NCBI RefSeq assembly: GCF_003182135.1
Contig: NZ_QGTL01000006.1
Location: forward strand, 285,836 to 349,835
DNA: 64,000 bases
Direction of reading: 5' to 3'
From: Nocardia neocaledoniensis
Lineage (GTDB): Bacteria > Actinomycetota > Actinomycetes > Mycobacteriales > Mycobacteriaceae
Made by a program: the position numbers and the translations under genes. Below are positions 1 to 9,245 of this stretch, in pieces. A model generated the notes under the pieces. The model saw nothing but the letters and a program-made list of their open reading frames with translations, made no database searches and was not told where the DNA came from. Numbering within the stretch: the first letter of the stretch is position 1; every line of letters begins with the position of its first letter.

Positions 1-751
1 GCTGGACGATGGTGCGCGCCAACCGGATTGTGTCGACCTGCAAACCGCGTTCGGACCCGATCGATGCGGGCATCGCGGGCAGTTCGGACCCTGCCTGTGT
101 TGCGGCTTCGATTACCGCGCTCCCGCTCGGGCCCGGTGTCGTCGATGGGGCGGGGTCGGTCGATCCGGCCGGGCTGGTCGGATCGACCGACCCACTGCGC
201 AGCCACGGCATCGGATCGATCGCGGCGCCGCCGCCGAATCGCCCTCCGCCGGTCCAGATTTCCAGGTGCAGGTGTGCACCGTCCGGGCCTGCGGGGACGG
301 TCTGACCGTTGTAGCCGACTCCGGCGATCAGCTGCCCGATCCGCACGGTCTGGCCTTGTTCGACCTCGACGTCGTCGGCGAACATGTGCCCGTAGACCGA
401 GGACACGATCTCGCCGTCGATGTTGTGGTCAATGACCACCCAGATCCCGAACCCGCTCGCCTCGCCCACCCGCACTACGACCCCGTCGGCGACCGCGTAG
501 ATCGGGGTCTTGGGTGCGGCGGCGAAGTCCTGGCCTTGATGTTGTGTGCCCCAACGCATTCCGAAACCCGAGGTCAGGGTGTAGGTGCCCTCAGTCATCG
601 GCATCGTCCTCGCCGTACCGGATGAAGGCGCCTGCTTCGCTGTGGACGGTGCGCAGCCCCACTCCTGGGCGCTGCCGGCGAACAACAGCAGCACCACCAG
701 CAGCAGGACCGCACCGATGACCGCGGTCGTTGCCCGCGCGGCGCCACTCAT
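1..751 (-). CDS. M23-family peptidoglycan peptidase of the conjugation operon, 3' end outside window
   Basis: Reading leftwards from an ATG, the protein starts with a short cytoplasmic stretch and one membrane segment (residues about 8-25). An M23 metallopeptidase (lysostaphin/LytM-type) domain follows. Visible are the substrate-fold motif GFGMRWGTQHQGQDF, which supplies the first zinc ligands, and HLHLEIW, the usual HxH ligand pair. A Pro/Ser/Thr-rich linker then leads off the window edge, so a further domain may follow. Such enzymes open peptidoglycan for type IV secretion channels (a VirB1-like role), which fits its place last in the visible transfer operon. Family assignment is firm; substrate specificity is inferred. 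Confidence 0.85.
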   Translation of the reverse strand, partial: MSGAARATTAVIGAVLLLVVLLLFAGSAQEWGCAPSTAKQAPSSGTARTMPMTEGTYTLTSGFGMRWGTQHQGQDFAAAPKTPIYAVADGVVVRVGEASGFGIWVVIDHNIDGEIVSSVYGHMFADDVEVEQGQTVRIGQLIAGVGYNGQTVPAGPDGAHLHLEIWTGGGRFGGGAAIDPMPWLRSGSVDPTSPAGSTDPAPSTTPGPSGSAVIEAATQAGSELPAMPASIGSERGLQVDTIRLARTIVQ

Positions 752-1001
752 CGGCCCACCAGGTCAGAGCGCGTGGCCCAAGCGCAGACGGTCGGGAAGC
801 GGAATCGGCGTGAGCCACGGTCAACGGTGCTCATCGCAGGTTCTGTCGACTTCGTCCGCATGAGGTGTTCCACGCTGTGTTTCGTGCGCGAGCCACCTCT
901 TTCTCGCTGATGTGTCGAAATTTGGTTTCATTAATTTCTCACCTATCAATGGGTATGCGCGAATTACTTATCTGCGGTGGTGAAGTGCCAACTGGCTTTC
1001 G

Positions 1002-1583
1002 TCAGGCGAAATCCGGGCCGATTGCGGTGTCGTGGGTAGATCCGGGCGGTGCCGTGTCGGCCTCGGTGTCGTCGGGGGACTCGAAATCTGTGCCACCGTC
1101 GCTGAGTGCGGCATTCACGGCCTCCGCGATTCCCGGTTGCGGGTCGATGGCGTCAGCGGCGTCGGCTGACCGGTCATGCGCGCTCACCACGATGCTCGTG
1201 TGGGCCCTCACGATCGGGATCGTCTCCGATGCGGTGGCGTAGGCGACCGCCCCACCGGCGGTGGTGACCACTTCGTTCACCAGCTCACGCACGTCGTCTG
1301 CGAACGGTGCAGCGGTGTCGAAGGGTTCGGGACGTGTTGTGAGGGCGATCGGCCCGGTCCAGCCGGTCGGATCGCGGTATCCGAGGCGGGTCAGGATCTG
1401 CTCGCTGAGCGGGTTCGGCCCCTCCGCGTCCGGGACGTACCAGACCTGGGCCCGATCGGCCAGGGATAGTCGCATACGCAGCCGGTCGACCTCGAGCACA
1501 TCCATCATGTCCTCGACATCACCTCGCCCGTAAATGGCTGTGCGGCCGATTTGTAGGACGACGAAATCAGCTGGTTCGTTCAT
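1002..1583 (-). CDS. Conserved-looking protein of unknown function in the transfer operon
   Basis: 193 residues beginning MNEPADFVVLQIGRTAI. The chosen ATG has an AGGAAA-type ribosome site a few bases upstream; a longer in-frame start 144 bases further upstream has no such support. No signal peptide or membrane segment is visible. The second half is acidic and Ala/Asp/Thr-rich and probably flexible. I do not recognise a family. Position between the VirB4-like ATPase and the M23 peptidase suggests an accessory transfer or element-maintenance role, which is inference only. Confidence 0.6.
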   Translation of the reverse strand: MNEPADFVVLQIGRTAIYGRGDVEDMMDVLEVDRLRMRLSLADRAQVWYVPDAEGPNPLSEQILTRLGYRDPTGWTGPIALTTRPEPFDTAAPFADDVRELVNEVVTTAGGAVAYATASETIPIVRAHTSIVVSAHDRSADAADAIDPQPGIAEAVNAALSDGGTDFESPDDTEADTAPPGSTHDTAIGPDFA

Positions 1584-1775
1584 CGAATTTCCTCGTATTA
1601 AGTCGGGGAGGTGGTGTACTCGTTGCGCAGGCAATACAATGTGCCCTCCAATGGATTCGACCTTTGGGAAACGATTTCGAGGCGCCGATACGCCACCCGG
1701 ACCTGCACCGAACTCGCGCGCCAACAAATAGGCGCCGGTGAGTTGCGAGGGTGCCGCGAATCTTCGGACGGGTAC

Positions 1776-3503
1776 TCATCGCGGGTTCACCGACCCGCCG
1801 GAGGTTCGGCCGAGGTTGTCGAAGCGCCGGTTGGTGTTGTGGACCTCGGAGTCGCGTTCGGTGGGGGTGAACACCATCCGGAATGGGATGCCGGGCTGGT
1901 CGGCTTCCCCGGTCTTGAGCAGGTAACACCCGGTGCCCGGCGGAGTTTCGCGTCGCGTGGTGTCCAGATCGTCGTCGCTGGGTGGGCGTGGCGCCGCCCA
2001 GGAGGTCACCAGCAGTTTCTCGGTGTCGGTCATCCCCGCCACCGCGGCGATCCGGTTCGCTTCCTCGGGCCCGACCGGGCCGATGATCTTCGCCCGGGCC
2101 CGTTCGAAGAAGCCGAGCGCTTTTGCCTGTGCGGCAGGGGAATCGAAGGCGGCGAGGTCTTTGATGGTGTGCGAGCACATGATCAGCCCCGTCGCCAGGC
2201 CGCGGTTGAGCCGGGTCAGTGCGTCGACGCGGTCGACCATGAATTCGCCGACGCCGAGCACCCGCCAGATCTCATCCATCACCACCTCGAAGGTCCGGGC
2301 GGGGGCCAGCCCTGCGTCGGCGAGGGCGTGGGCGGCGGCGACCGCGCCGAAGCCGTCGGACCAGCAGGTCATCAGGACTGCGGCCAGTAGTTTGGTGTCG
2401 CCTTCGGGGATGCGGGAGATGTCGATGCAGATCGCGGGACTCGACAAATCCAACCGGGTCGCGGTGGGGCCGTTGAAGATCGCCCCGAACGGGCCTTCGA
2501 CCAAGGCCCGCATCGATCGGCGCAACGGTTTCGTCGCGGCCCGGTAGGCGAGGTCGTTGTCTTCTTCGGCGAACGCCCGCAGCCGCTCCCCGCCCGCGGA
2601 GATCACCGCCAGCAGGTCTTCCAGCAGCGGCGGGTTCTGGTGGGTGAAGCCACCGGCGGGGCTGTAGAGCTCGCGCAGACCGGCGGCGAGTAGCACTTCC
2701 TCGTAGTCTTCGACCCGGGCACCGCGCACCAGCTCGATCAGTCCGGCGACGATGTTGATCTGACCGGCTTCGACCCGCGCCATGACCTGACGTCGCTGAT
2801 CAGCATCGGTCAGTGCGGCGATGACGGCGCCGAGGGCGCCGACGTCGAGGGGGTTGATGGTGCCGTGGCCGTAACCGACATCGACGACTTGCCCGCCGAG
2901 GCGCTCGACCAGGTCGCGGTACTCGCCTTTGGTGTCGCCCATGCACAGCACGGTCTCCCCCGCCGCGACCGCGCCCGTCATGATGCGCCGGATCAGCGAG
3001 GACTTGCCGAACCCGTTGAGCGCCAACACGAACGCGATCGGCGCGGTGATGAACCCCCGCAGAAACCACGACATCGGATCGAAATGCACCGGGGCACCAG
3101 TGATGTAGTGACTACCCACGGGCACCCCCGCGGTCGGAGCGCTCGCCCCGACACAGAATGGCCACAACCCGGCCACCTGTACCGTCGTGGCACGCCACTC
3201 CGGGGTGCGGGGCACCACCGACGCCCGACCACCCCCAGCACCGGCGTAGCCGCGGTCGGTCAACACCGGCGCGATCAGATCGAACCCGTCCCCAGCAGCA
3301 CCCTCGCGGCGCCGTGCTGCGGTCGCGCGGCGATGATCGTCACTGGACAACAGCATCCGTGCCCGCCGACCCCGCAACCCGGCCTGCGTGGCCGCGAGCT
3401 CGACTTCGGCACGACGGGTTCCGCTCAAAACCCGGATGCCCTCGATCACTTCGGTTCTCGCGGGCTTGTCTCGGCCGGGCGACCCGTTTGTGTGCCCGGT
3501 CAT
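1776..3503 (-). CDS. VirB4/TraC-like conjugation ATPase
   Basis: 575-residue P-loop ATPase. The Walker A motif NGFGKSS lies at residues 163-169 and the Walker B FEVVMDE at about 405-411, with VGYGHGTINPLD and TKGEYRDL segments typical of VirB4/TraC enzymes. It lacks the long N-terminal domain of full VirB4. That part appears to be carried by the SCO6880-type protein encoded immediately upstream, whose stop overlaps this start as ATGA. Known role of the family: powering substrate and pilin handling at the inner membrane channel. Expected partner: the upstream membrane protein. Confidence 0.85.
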   Translation of the reverse strand: MTGHTNGSPGRDKPARTEVIEGIRVLSGTRRAEVELAATQAGLRGRRARMLLSSDDHRRATAARRREGAAGDGFDLIAPVLTDRGYAGAGGGRASVVPRTPEWRATTVQVAGLWPFCVGASAPTAGVPVGSHYITGAPVHFDPMSWFLRGFITAPIAFVLALNGFGKSSLIRRIMTGAVAAGETVLCMGDTKGEYRDLVERLGGQVVDVGYGHGTINPLDVGALGAVIAALTDADQRRQVMARVEAGQINIVAGLIELVRGARVEDYEEVLLAAGLRELYSPAGGFTHQNPPLLEDLLAVISAGGERLRAFAEEDNDLAYRAATKPLRRSMRALVEGPFGAIFNGPTATRLDLSSPAICIDISRIPEGDTKLLAAVLMTCWSDGFGAVAAAHALADAGLAPARTFEVVMDEIWRVLGVGEFMVDRVDALTRLNRGLATGLIMCSHTIKDLAAFDSPAAQAKALGFFERARAKIIGPVGPEEANRIAAVAGMTDTEKLLVTSWAAPRPPSDDDLDTTRRETPPGTGCYLLKTGEADQPGIPFRMVFTPTERDSEVHNTNRRFDNLGRTSGGSVNPR

Positions 3504-4972
3504 CCGGAGACCCGTTCGGAGATGGAAGCATGCTCGGGCAGGACCAGCCCGATGCCGAGGGAGGCGGCGAAGCCGGCGGCTTGGTAGCCGTAGCAGCGGC
3601 GCACCGTCAACCGCGATGCCGCCGCCATTCCTTTGACCGAGGCCTCGATGCCGGGCAGGTCCGCGTCGAGGTGATCGGTTACCGTCACCAGCACCCCGAA
3701 CCGGGTCAACCCGGCCCCACGGGCTTGTTCCTCCCGGGCGGCGGAGGTGTTGCCGACCCGGATGCGGGCCGCCGCTGAGGAGATGCCGCGTTCGGTTTGT
3801 TCGGCGGCGACCGCGTCGCGGAAGTCGGAATCGACCAGGGAGGTCGCTTCCGCTGCCGAATGCAGGCGGTAGACGATCGCGACCCGTTTACGTGGCACGT
3901 CCGGGCGCGGCCGTAGCAGTTCCTCGAGGACGGTTTCCATCACCGCGCCGCGGGGTGCGCCGTCCATTTCCCAGGTGATCGAACGGGCACCGTCGTGGAC
4001 GTAGTGATCCCACCGGTCCTGATGGGCCAGTGGGCCGACCGAGTCCCACGACTGCGACTCCACGATCCGCGCCCCCGCCGCCTCCACATCACGCTGCGAA
4101 GCGAGGTCGAATCGACTTCGCACCAACCCCAGCACCTCCCAGGCTTGCAGGGGTGTGGCGGGCAGGCCGGCGCGGGCGAGCTGGGACAACACCGATTGCA
4201 GGCGTTGCCCGATCTCCCGGGCCTGCTCGGCCTGATCACGGCGGATACGGCCTTTGCCGATCGCCCGGTAGGTGATCGCGACGCGCGCTTCGATCCGCAC
4301 CCCGACCCCGCCGCTGTCGGCGGCGGCTTCGGTCATCACCGCCTTGGCGAAATCTGGGGCGGTCGGGCGGACCAGCCGGGTGACTTCCCGGGTTTGCTTC
4401 AACCGGGTCTCCACGACGTTGTCCAGCACCGCGGTCACCGCGACCACTTCCCCACCACGGCTTTGCGAGGCCAGGAATTGGCCGTATCCCTCGACCCAGG
4501 AATCGATCTGGGCTTGGTCGACGAGTTCTTTGCCGCGCGGGATCACCCGCACGATCACCGTGTAGTGATCGCTACGCCGGATATGCAGCATCGCGAACCG
4601 CTTCCCACCCGGCGTCTCGTACTCGGTCAACCGCGAATCAGCTGCCAAGCCAGGCAGTTTCGCCAACCCCGGCAGGCGGGAGAACCGCCCCGACCGGTAG
4701 GTCAGCTCGCCACGAGAACGCGCCCGCGCGAACTGAACCCGCAACAGCACCAGTTCCCACCCGGTGCGCCCGTGGCGGGTCACCGCCAGCGGGACGAACA
4801 CCACGGCCGACCCGGCCAGGACCACCCCGGCAACTTCGAGGGAGCGGGTGATCATGAACGACACCATCACCGCGATCACCAAACCGAGCCCCAGTAACGA
4901 AACACCCCACGTCAAGCCGAAGAACCCAGCCGAGCGCGGCTGCTCCCAGCGCCCATACATGCGTGTGCTCAT
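3500..4972 (-). CDS. SCO6880-family T4SS membrane protein
   Basis: 490 residues. Two adjacent membrane segments lie near the N terminus (about residues 17-40 and 45-65, VirB3/PrgI-like). A long soluble region without a Walker motif follows, resembling the N-terminal part of VirB4. Actinobacterial conjugative elements usually carry this SCO6880-type protein next to a separate VirB4 ATPase, exactly as here. The start overlaps the stop of the upstream TrbL-like gene (ATGA), so the two are translationally coupled. Recognition rests on architecture and context. Confidence 0.75.
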   Translation of the reverse strand: MSTRMYGRWEQPRSAGFFGLTWGVSLLGLGLVIAVMVSFMITRSLEVAGVVLAGSAVVFVPLAVTRHGRTGWELVLLRVQFARARSRGELTYRSGRFSRLPGLAKLPGLAADSRLTEYETPGGKRFAMLHIRRSDHYTVIVRVIPRGKELVDQAQIDSWVEGYGQFLASQSRGGEVVAVTAVLDNVVETRLKQTREVTRLVRPTAPDFAKAVMTEAAADSGGVGVRIEARVAITYRAIGKGRIRRDQAEQAREIGQRLQSVLSQLARAGLPATPLQAWEVLGLVRSRFDLASQRDVEAAGARIVESQSWDSVGPLAHQDRWDHYVHDGARSITWEMDGAPRGAVMETVLEELLRPRPDVPRKRVAIVYRLHSAAEATSLVDSDFRDAVAAEQTERGISSAAARIRVGNTSAAREEQARGAGLTRFGVLVTVTDHLDADLPGIEASVKGMAAASRLTVRRCYGYQAAGFAASLGIGLVLPEHASISERVSG

Positions 4973-6390
4973 CGCCGGACCTCCCCAGGACCCAGCGAAT
5001 CCGGATCCAACTGGCCCGACGATTCCGGGACAGCATGTTGAGCGGTTGACGCGATGCCTTGCAGCGCACCGACAGCGAGCTGGGCTCCCAACAACGCCGC
5101 ACCAGCAGGCCCCGCACCCGCCGCGCCCGTGGCCGCGGCACTGCCCGACCCACCGGCACCAGAAGCTGAGGCGCGGCCAGCGCTCGAACCACCTCCGCCT
5201 GCCGACGCGGACCTCGGCGCACCACCGCCCGGTGAGGGCGCGGATCCTCCGGGTGGCGAGCCTGAATTCGCCGCCATCGGTCTCGCCCCACCTGCGCCGC
5301 CCGACTGGGAGGAAGAGCCTCTTGCGCTCGACGAGCCTGCCGAGTTACCAGAGCTTTCGGCCTCCGACATCTTCCGGGCTTGTGATCCCTTGCTGCCGAC
5401 CGCCGACATCGCGATACCGGCACCTGCACCGGCCAACGCGGATGCCGCTCCTCCGCCGCCCCCGAGGGTGGCTACAGCCGGTGCGATCAACCGGATCAGC
5501 GCGGGGAGCACGATGACGCTCATCAGCATCAAGATCAGGCCGAGCAGCATCAGTTGTGGATCGGTTTGTTCTTCGGCGCCGACGACGGTGAAGGCGATCG
5601 CATAGACCAGGGCCCCGACCGGCTTCCACAGGACGAACGCCAGCGACCACGCCAGCAGGCGCTTGTAGGCCTGCGAGCCGACCGAGGACCCGGATGCGGC
5701 GGCAGCCAAGGGAATCACCGCGACGACCACGACCAGCAACGCCTGCCGGACCACCAGCATTACCAACTGGACCAGCATGCTGATCACGCCGAGCAGACCG
5801 ACGAGGAGAAGAATCCCGGGCCCGAGAGTGGCCGTGGTGTCGCGGTCGAGGATCCGGCCGATGGCGTTCTCGAAGTCTCCGCGCGTAGCGTCGAAAATCA
5901 CCCAGTTGGCGAACTGGTCACCGGCATTGGTGCCTACGGTGATGAGCGTCGCGAAGGTCATCGACGCGAAGATGGCACGAGCGAGCATGAGGAAGCTCTC
6001 CTGTGCCTCTCCCGCCAGGCCACCGCGCTTGGCCAGGGCCAGCCGTGCCGCCGCGAGCATGATGCCCGCGGTCAAGAGCACCACTTGCAGGCCCACGGTG
6101 TAGTCCCTGATTTGAGTAAGAACAGGAGCAGGTTGCCCAGCCGAGGAAGACAATTGGGGCGATGGAAACGTGGTCCACCACGTCATCCCCATTTGCAGAA
6201 GCGTCGTCAACGCTGAAAGCAGGATGTTGACAAGCCCATCGACCACGGAGTCACCCGCTAGGTCTGCGGCGACGCCGCCGAGCTGGCATGCCTCCCGGAC
6301 TCCCGGAAGCACAGTGCAGGCGACATCGGGGACCTGCGTTCGGGCTGGTCCTGCCGCCAGCGGGGCCGCAGCGTCGAGAAAACTGTTCAT
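4969..6390 (-). CDS. TrbL/VirB6-like polytopic channel protein
   Basis: 473 residues from the ATG preceded by GGAAGG (MNSFLDAAAPL); a start five codons earlier lacks that spacing. An N-terminal Cys-containing periplasmic part is followed by about six hydrophobic segments (residues about 60-320). A 140-residue Gly/Ser/Ala-rich low-complexity tail follows. This is the layout of TrbL/VirB6 proteins, which form the inner-membrane pore of type IV secretion systems. It overlaps both neighbours by ATGA junctions. The tail sequence is simple and probably disordered. Confidence 0.75.
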   Translation of the reverse strand: MNSFLDAAAPLAAGPARTQVPDVACTVLPGVREACQLGGVAADLAGDSVVDGLVNILLSALTTLLQMGMTWWTTFPSPQLSSSAGQPAPVLTQIRDYTVGLQVVLLTAGIMLAAARLALAKRGGLAGEAQESFLMLARAIFASMTFATLITVGTNAGDQFANWVIFDATRGDFENAIGRILDRDTTATLGPGILLLVGLLGVISMLVQLVMLVVRQALLVVVVAVIPLAAAASGSSVGSQAYKRLLAWSLAFVLWKPVGALVYAIAFTVVGAEEQTDPQLMLLGLILMLMSVIVLPALIRLIAPAVATLGGGGGAASALAGAGAGIAMSAVGSKGSQARKMSEAESSGNSAGSSSARGSSSQSGGAGGARPMAANSGSPPGGSAPSPGGGAPRSASAGGGGSSAGRASASGAGGSGSAAATGAAGAGPAGAALLGAQLAVGALQGIASTAQHAVPESSGQLDPDSLGPGEVRR

Positions 6391-7187
6391 GATCGGGCCT
6401 TCCAATCACCGAACCCGGTCATCGATGCGGTCGGAGTTGCTGGGCGCCATAGGCTTTCGATGTCGTCGGGGACCCGGACGCGCCAGTCGTCCTCGACCCA
6501 GACCATCGGCCAGGTCGCGATGGCGTATCCGGTCGTGGACCGGACCGCGAGCTGCACCACGGCCAAGTCGTCGCGGTAGCCCGGTTGAATCCGCACACCT
6601 TCAGGGACGGTCACGTAGCGCGCTGCACCCGGGGTGTCTGCCCGTGAGCGCGCGAACCGGTCGATCAACGCCTGTTCGCCGCCGTAGAAGCGCTCGCGCA
6701 CGACCTCTCGCCAGATCGGGTCCGGCGCGGCATAGACCCGCCCGACCGCATCCAACGCCGCCAGCGCGGCACCTTGCGGTGTGCGCGCGAACCCCTGGGC
6801 AACACCGGCATCGATGCGGGCAGGGCCGTCGCTCCCCGAGACGGGGACCGCCGCGCCGTCCCAGATGCGCTGCCACTGCAACCGCGCAGGTGGTGCGCTC
6901 AAGTAGTCCGGCCGTGCCGGGTCGACACGGTCCTGGGCGCTTTGCGGCAACGCTGCACCGGCTTCCTCGGCAGGGACTTCGAGGCGGTTGCCGAACATGT
7001 CGACCGTCGGCGGACGTGGTGCTGACGATGTCGTTGATGGCACAGCGGTCGTCGAGCCCTGTCCGCTCTTGGCAGGGGGTTGGGTGGTGTCGGTCTGGTC
7101 GTCGCTGGTGACGGTCAGGACGAATACGGTGATCACGACAGCGGTGATGATGCTGAGTAGCAGGACGAGGGTTCGAGTGGCACGCAT
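6387..7187 (-). CDS. Single-pass envelope protein, NTF2/VirB8-like (T4SS)
   Basis: 266 residues. One N-terminal membrane segment (residues 6-27) and a Thr/Pro/Ser linker precede an extracytoplasmic domain of about 190 residues. The alternating pattern ending in VWVEDDWRVRVPD resembles the NTF2-like fold of VirB8/TcpC-type conjugation proteins. GAGG precedes the ATG. The next upstream gene encodes a lipoprotein with the same C-terminal pattern, so the two look paralogous. Function as a structural T4SS component is inferred from fold-like features and the operon. Confidence 0.6.
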   Translation of the reverse strand: MRATRTLVLLLSIITAVVITVFVLTVTSDDQTDTTQPPAKSGQGSTTAVPSTTSSAPRPPTVDMFGNRLEVPAEEAGAALPQSAQDRVDPARPDYLSAPPARLQWQRIWDGAAVPVSGSDGPARIDAGVAQGFARTPQGAALAALDAVGRVYAAPDPIWREVVRERFYGGEQALIDRFARSRADTPGAARYVTVPEGVRIQPGYRDDLAVVQLAVRSTTGYAIATWPMVWVEDDWRVRVPDDIESLWRPATPTASMTGFGDWKARS

Positions 7188-7197
7188 CAGCTGGTCC

Positions 7198-7836
7198 TCA
7201 GGGTCTCGGCAGGGCGACCATGTCGGTCGGGACGGAATCGACTGCGGTGACCGGGCTTTCGGTCACCGTGTCGGGCAGGCGCAGCCGCCACCCGTCGGCG
7301 GCCCAGATGACGGTGGCGGAGTTGCGAGTGGTCGAGTTGTCCGGATACAGGGAGTAGGTCTGGATCTGGGCTTCGGTGTCGGTGTAGGTGGTGACGAGGT
7401 AGCCGAGGATCGTGGGCACCGTGTCGGTGGCCGGGGTGGTGATCGAGACCTGGGCGCGTGCTGTGGCCCAGGCATCGCGGCCTCGGGTGGGGGCGATCAT
7501 GCGGTGCCCGACCGCGGCCCATTGGTTGTCGGGTGCGACCGACATGCGCACGGTCGTGTGGATCGCGGCCAGCGCGGCCCCGGCCGGGGACCGGTCGAAA
7601 TCGGTGGCGGTCGCGCCGTCGATCACGCGGGGGCCTTGCACCGCCACCGGCAGGTCAATGCCTTGGTAGGGCCGCCAGCTCAGCCCCGTAGGGGCCACCG
7701 CTTCTACAGTGGTGGGCGGCCGATCGTTGTCGGCGAGGTCGGCGCCGCCACAGCCCGCGGCGGTGATGCCGGTGAGGACGAGGGCGAGCCAGGTGATCAT
7801 CGTCGGGTTGGTGGGTGCCGAAAGTTTGTGGGGCAT
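7198..7836 (-). CDS. Lipoprotein paralogous to the downstream VirB8-like protein
   Basis: 212 residues. A hydrophobic N terminus ends in the lipobox TAAGC, so the mature protein should be lipid-anchored on the outer face of the membrane. The rest matches the pattern of the adjacent 266-residue protein: a PAGAALAAI helix, a transferred-domain core, and a closing WAADGWRLRLPD strand. It probably has the same NTF2-like fold. The start chosen gives the complete signal peptide; an internal ATG 12 codons later would shorten it. A specific role is not known. Confidence 0.6.
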   Translation of the reverse strand: MPHKLSAPTNPTMITWLALVLTGITAAGCGGADLADNDRPPTTVEAVAPTGLSWRPYQGIDLPVAVQGPRVIDGATATDFDRSPAGAALAAIHTTVRMSVAPDNQWAAVGHRMIAPTRGRDAWATARAQVSITTPATDTVPTILGYLVTTYTDTEAQIQTYSLYPDNSTTRNSATVIWAADGWRLRLPDTVTESPVTAVDSVPTDMVALPRP

Positions 7837-7853
7837 AGAGGTGTCCTGTGATG

Positions 7854-8087
7854 TCAGGTGGTGGGGAGGATGGCGATGGCCAGGGCGCTGGCCATGCCGA
7901 GGAGGGCGGCGGCGGCGAGGGATCCGATGAATCCTTCGATCGCTTCTTCGCGGTAGATCCGGACGGCGAGTTGGCCGCCGACGAAGATCGCGCGCGCCAC
8001 GCACAGCAGCAGCACGAACCAGGCCAGCCAGTTCAACAGCTGTGTCAGGGGCGCCAAGACCGGCGCGGGCAGCGGTGCGGCGATCAC
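7854..8087 (-). CDS. Small two-helix membrane protein (pilin-like)
   Basis: 77 residues with two hydrophobic segments (about residues 14-38 and 52-75) joined by a short charged loop, RIYREEAIE. It starts with GTG overlapping the upstream hydrolase stop (GTGA). Size and topology match VirB2/TrbC-type pilin-like subunits, which conjugation operons carry in short genes; a second one lies 0.9 kb upstream. No sequence signature proves pilin identity. Confidence 0.55.
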   Translation of the reverse strand: MIAAPLPAPVLAPLTQLLNWLAWFVLLLCVARAIFVGGQLAVRIYREEAIEGFIGSLAAAALLGMASALAIAILPTT

Positions 8088-8947
8088 CAGTGGCCTCCGA
8101 ACCGGTCAGCGTCGCGGGCCACCCGGATCGCGGAGGACACTGCTGCGGCGGGCAGCCAGGGGAAGGTTCGGGCCAGGTCATGGCCGGCGTCGCGCAGGCT
8201 GCTCAGTTCGGCCCACACCGTCTCCGCGAGTTCCGTGACCCGTCCGTAGCACGCGACTGGGTCTGCGTGCCCGGCCACGATCCAGGTGGGTGTCGCGCGC
8301 AACAGGTCTTCGACCACCGCGAGGTCGGCTTCGCATCGCCGATACGCCCGCAGGGTGTGGCGGGCGGCCTCGAGTTCGGCGTCGGTGTGGAGGTGGTGTT
8401 CGCCCAGGGCTGTGCAGAGTTCGTGGATGAGACGTCGACCGGCCCGGCGGGCCGCCCCCGTGGGGTGTGCGGTGAGGGCTTTGTCGTGATCGGGTAGTTC
8501 TGTCACCGGGGCGATCGCGACGATCGCGTCGATGCGGGCGGGGCCGCGTCGGTGGTGGTAGAGCCATTCCTGGATGACGATCGCGGCCAGTGAATGCACG
8601 ACCAGCACCACGCGACCGTCAGCCTGGGAGATGACGGTGTCCAGGTCTTCGACGAGTTGGGCCATCCCGGCAGGTCCGGGGTGCAGCGGCAGGTCGTTGC
8701 CGTGGCCACGCTGCTCGTACACGAGCTGGGCGACCTCGGCGCGGAAATGCCGGTCGATCAGCGTGATCATCGGCGCGAAATGGCTTGCGTCGGCGAGCGG
8801 TCCGGGCAGGTAGACGACAGTCAGCGCGGCATCGAGGCTTCCGAACCGGGTTCCGGTCAGCGCGGTGCCGTCGGCGGCGCTAATGGTCACAGCGCGTGAA
8901 TCAGTTGCGGTGCCGCAGGTTTCGTGACGGTACTGGGGTGCCTGCAT
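8084..8947 (-). CDS. Alpha/beta-hydrolase fold protein within the transfer operon
   Basis: 287 residues. VVYLPGPLAD and YEQRGHGND are typical alpha/beta-hydrolase landmarks. The nucleophile elbow reads VVHSLAA, so Ser is kept but both flanking glycines of the usual GHSxG are replaced. The C terminus contains AGHADPVA, a plausible Asp region. No signal peptide is seen, so it is probably cytoplasmic. ATGA overlap couples it to the pilin-like gene upstream. Substrate unknown; the presence of hydrolases in this operon is discussed as a finding. Confidence 0.65.
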   Translation of the reverse strand: MQAPQYRHETCGTATDSRAVTISAADGTALTGTRFGSLDAALTVVYLPGPLADASHFAPMITLIDRHFRAEVAQLVYEQRGHGNDLPLHPGPAGMAQLVEDLDTVISQADGRVVLVVHSLAAIVIQEWLYHHRRGPARIDAIVAIAPVTELPDHDKALTAHPTGAARRAGRRLIHELCTALGEHHLHTDAELEAARHTLRAYRRCEADLAVVEDLLRATPTWIVAGHADPVACYGRVTELAETVWAELSSLRDAGHDLARTFPWLPAAAVSSAIRVARDADRFGGHW

Positions 8948-9243
8948 CAGGAGCCTCCGGTGACGGCGGCGTTCATGATGGCGCCGGCGGAGGTGGCGAT
9001 GATGCCGCCGACCATGGCCGCGAACACGATCTTGGGGGATTCGACCGCGCCGCCGTGCCAGCGTTCCCACCCGAACTTGCCCCCGGCATAGATCAGGGCC
9101 GCGACCCCGGCCAGGATGACCAGCCAGGACAGGTAGCCGACCAGGTTGGTCAGCTTGTCCCCGCCCGGCGGGACGGTCGGGTTGATCTTGATCTCTTGGG
9201 CCAGCACCGTCACGCTGTCGCCCACGACGGATAGAACCGACAT
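8947..9243 (-). CDS. Small membrane protein, TrbC/VirB2-like pilin candidate
   Basis: 98 residues with an N-terminal leader and two hydrophobic segments (about 36-55 and 72-95), the common layout of TrbC/VirB2 conjugative pilins. Two ATGs occur two codons apart. GGAG sits eight bases before the second one, which I chose; the first would overlap the upstream stop as ATGA. Lying between a ParA-like protein and a hydrolase in the T4SS operon supports a channel or surface role. Identity as a pilin is inferred. Confidence 0.55.
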   Translation of the reverse strand: MSVLSVVGDSVTVLAQEIKINPTVPPGGDKLTNLVGYLSWLVILAGVAALIYAGGKFGWERWHGGAVESPKIVFAAMVGGIIATSAGAIMNAAVTGGS

Positions 9244-9245
9244 CG

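Noticed and set aside
9..863. Several long plus-strand open frames opposite the M23 peptidase gene
   Set aside because: Arg/Pro-rich shadow frames; the minus frame carries recognisable motifs. The same holds for most antisense frames throughout the window.
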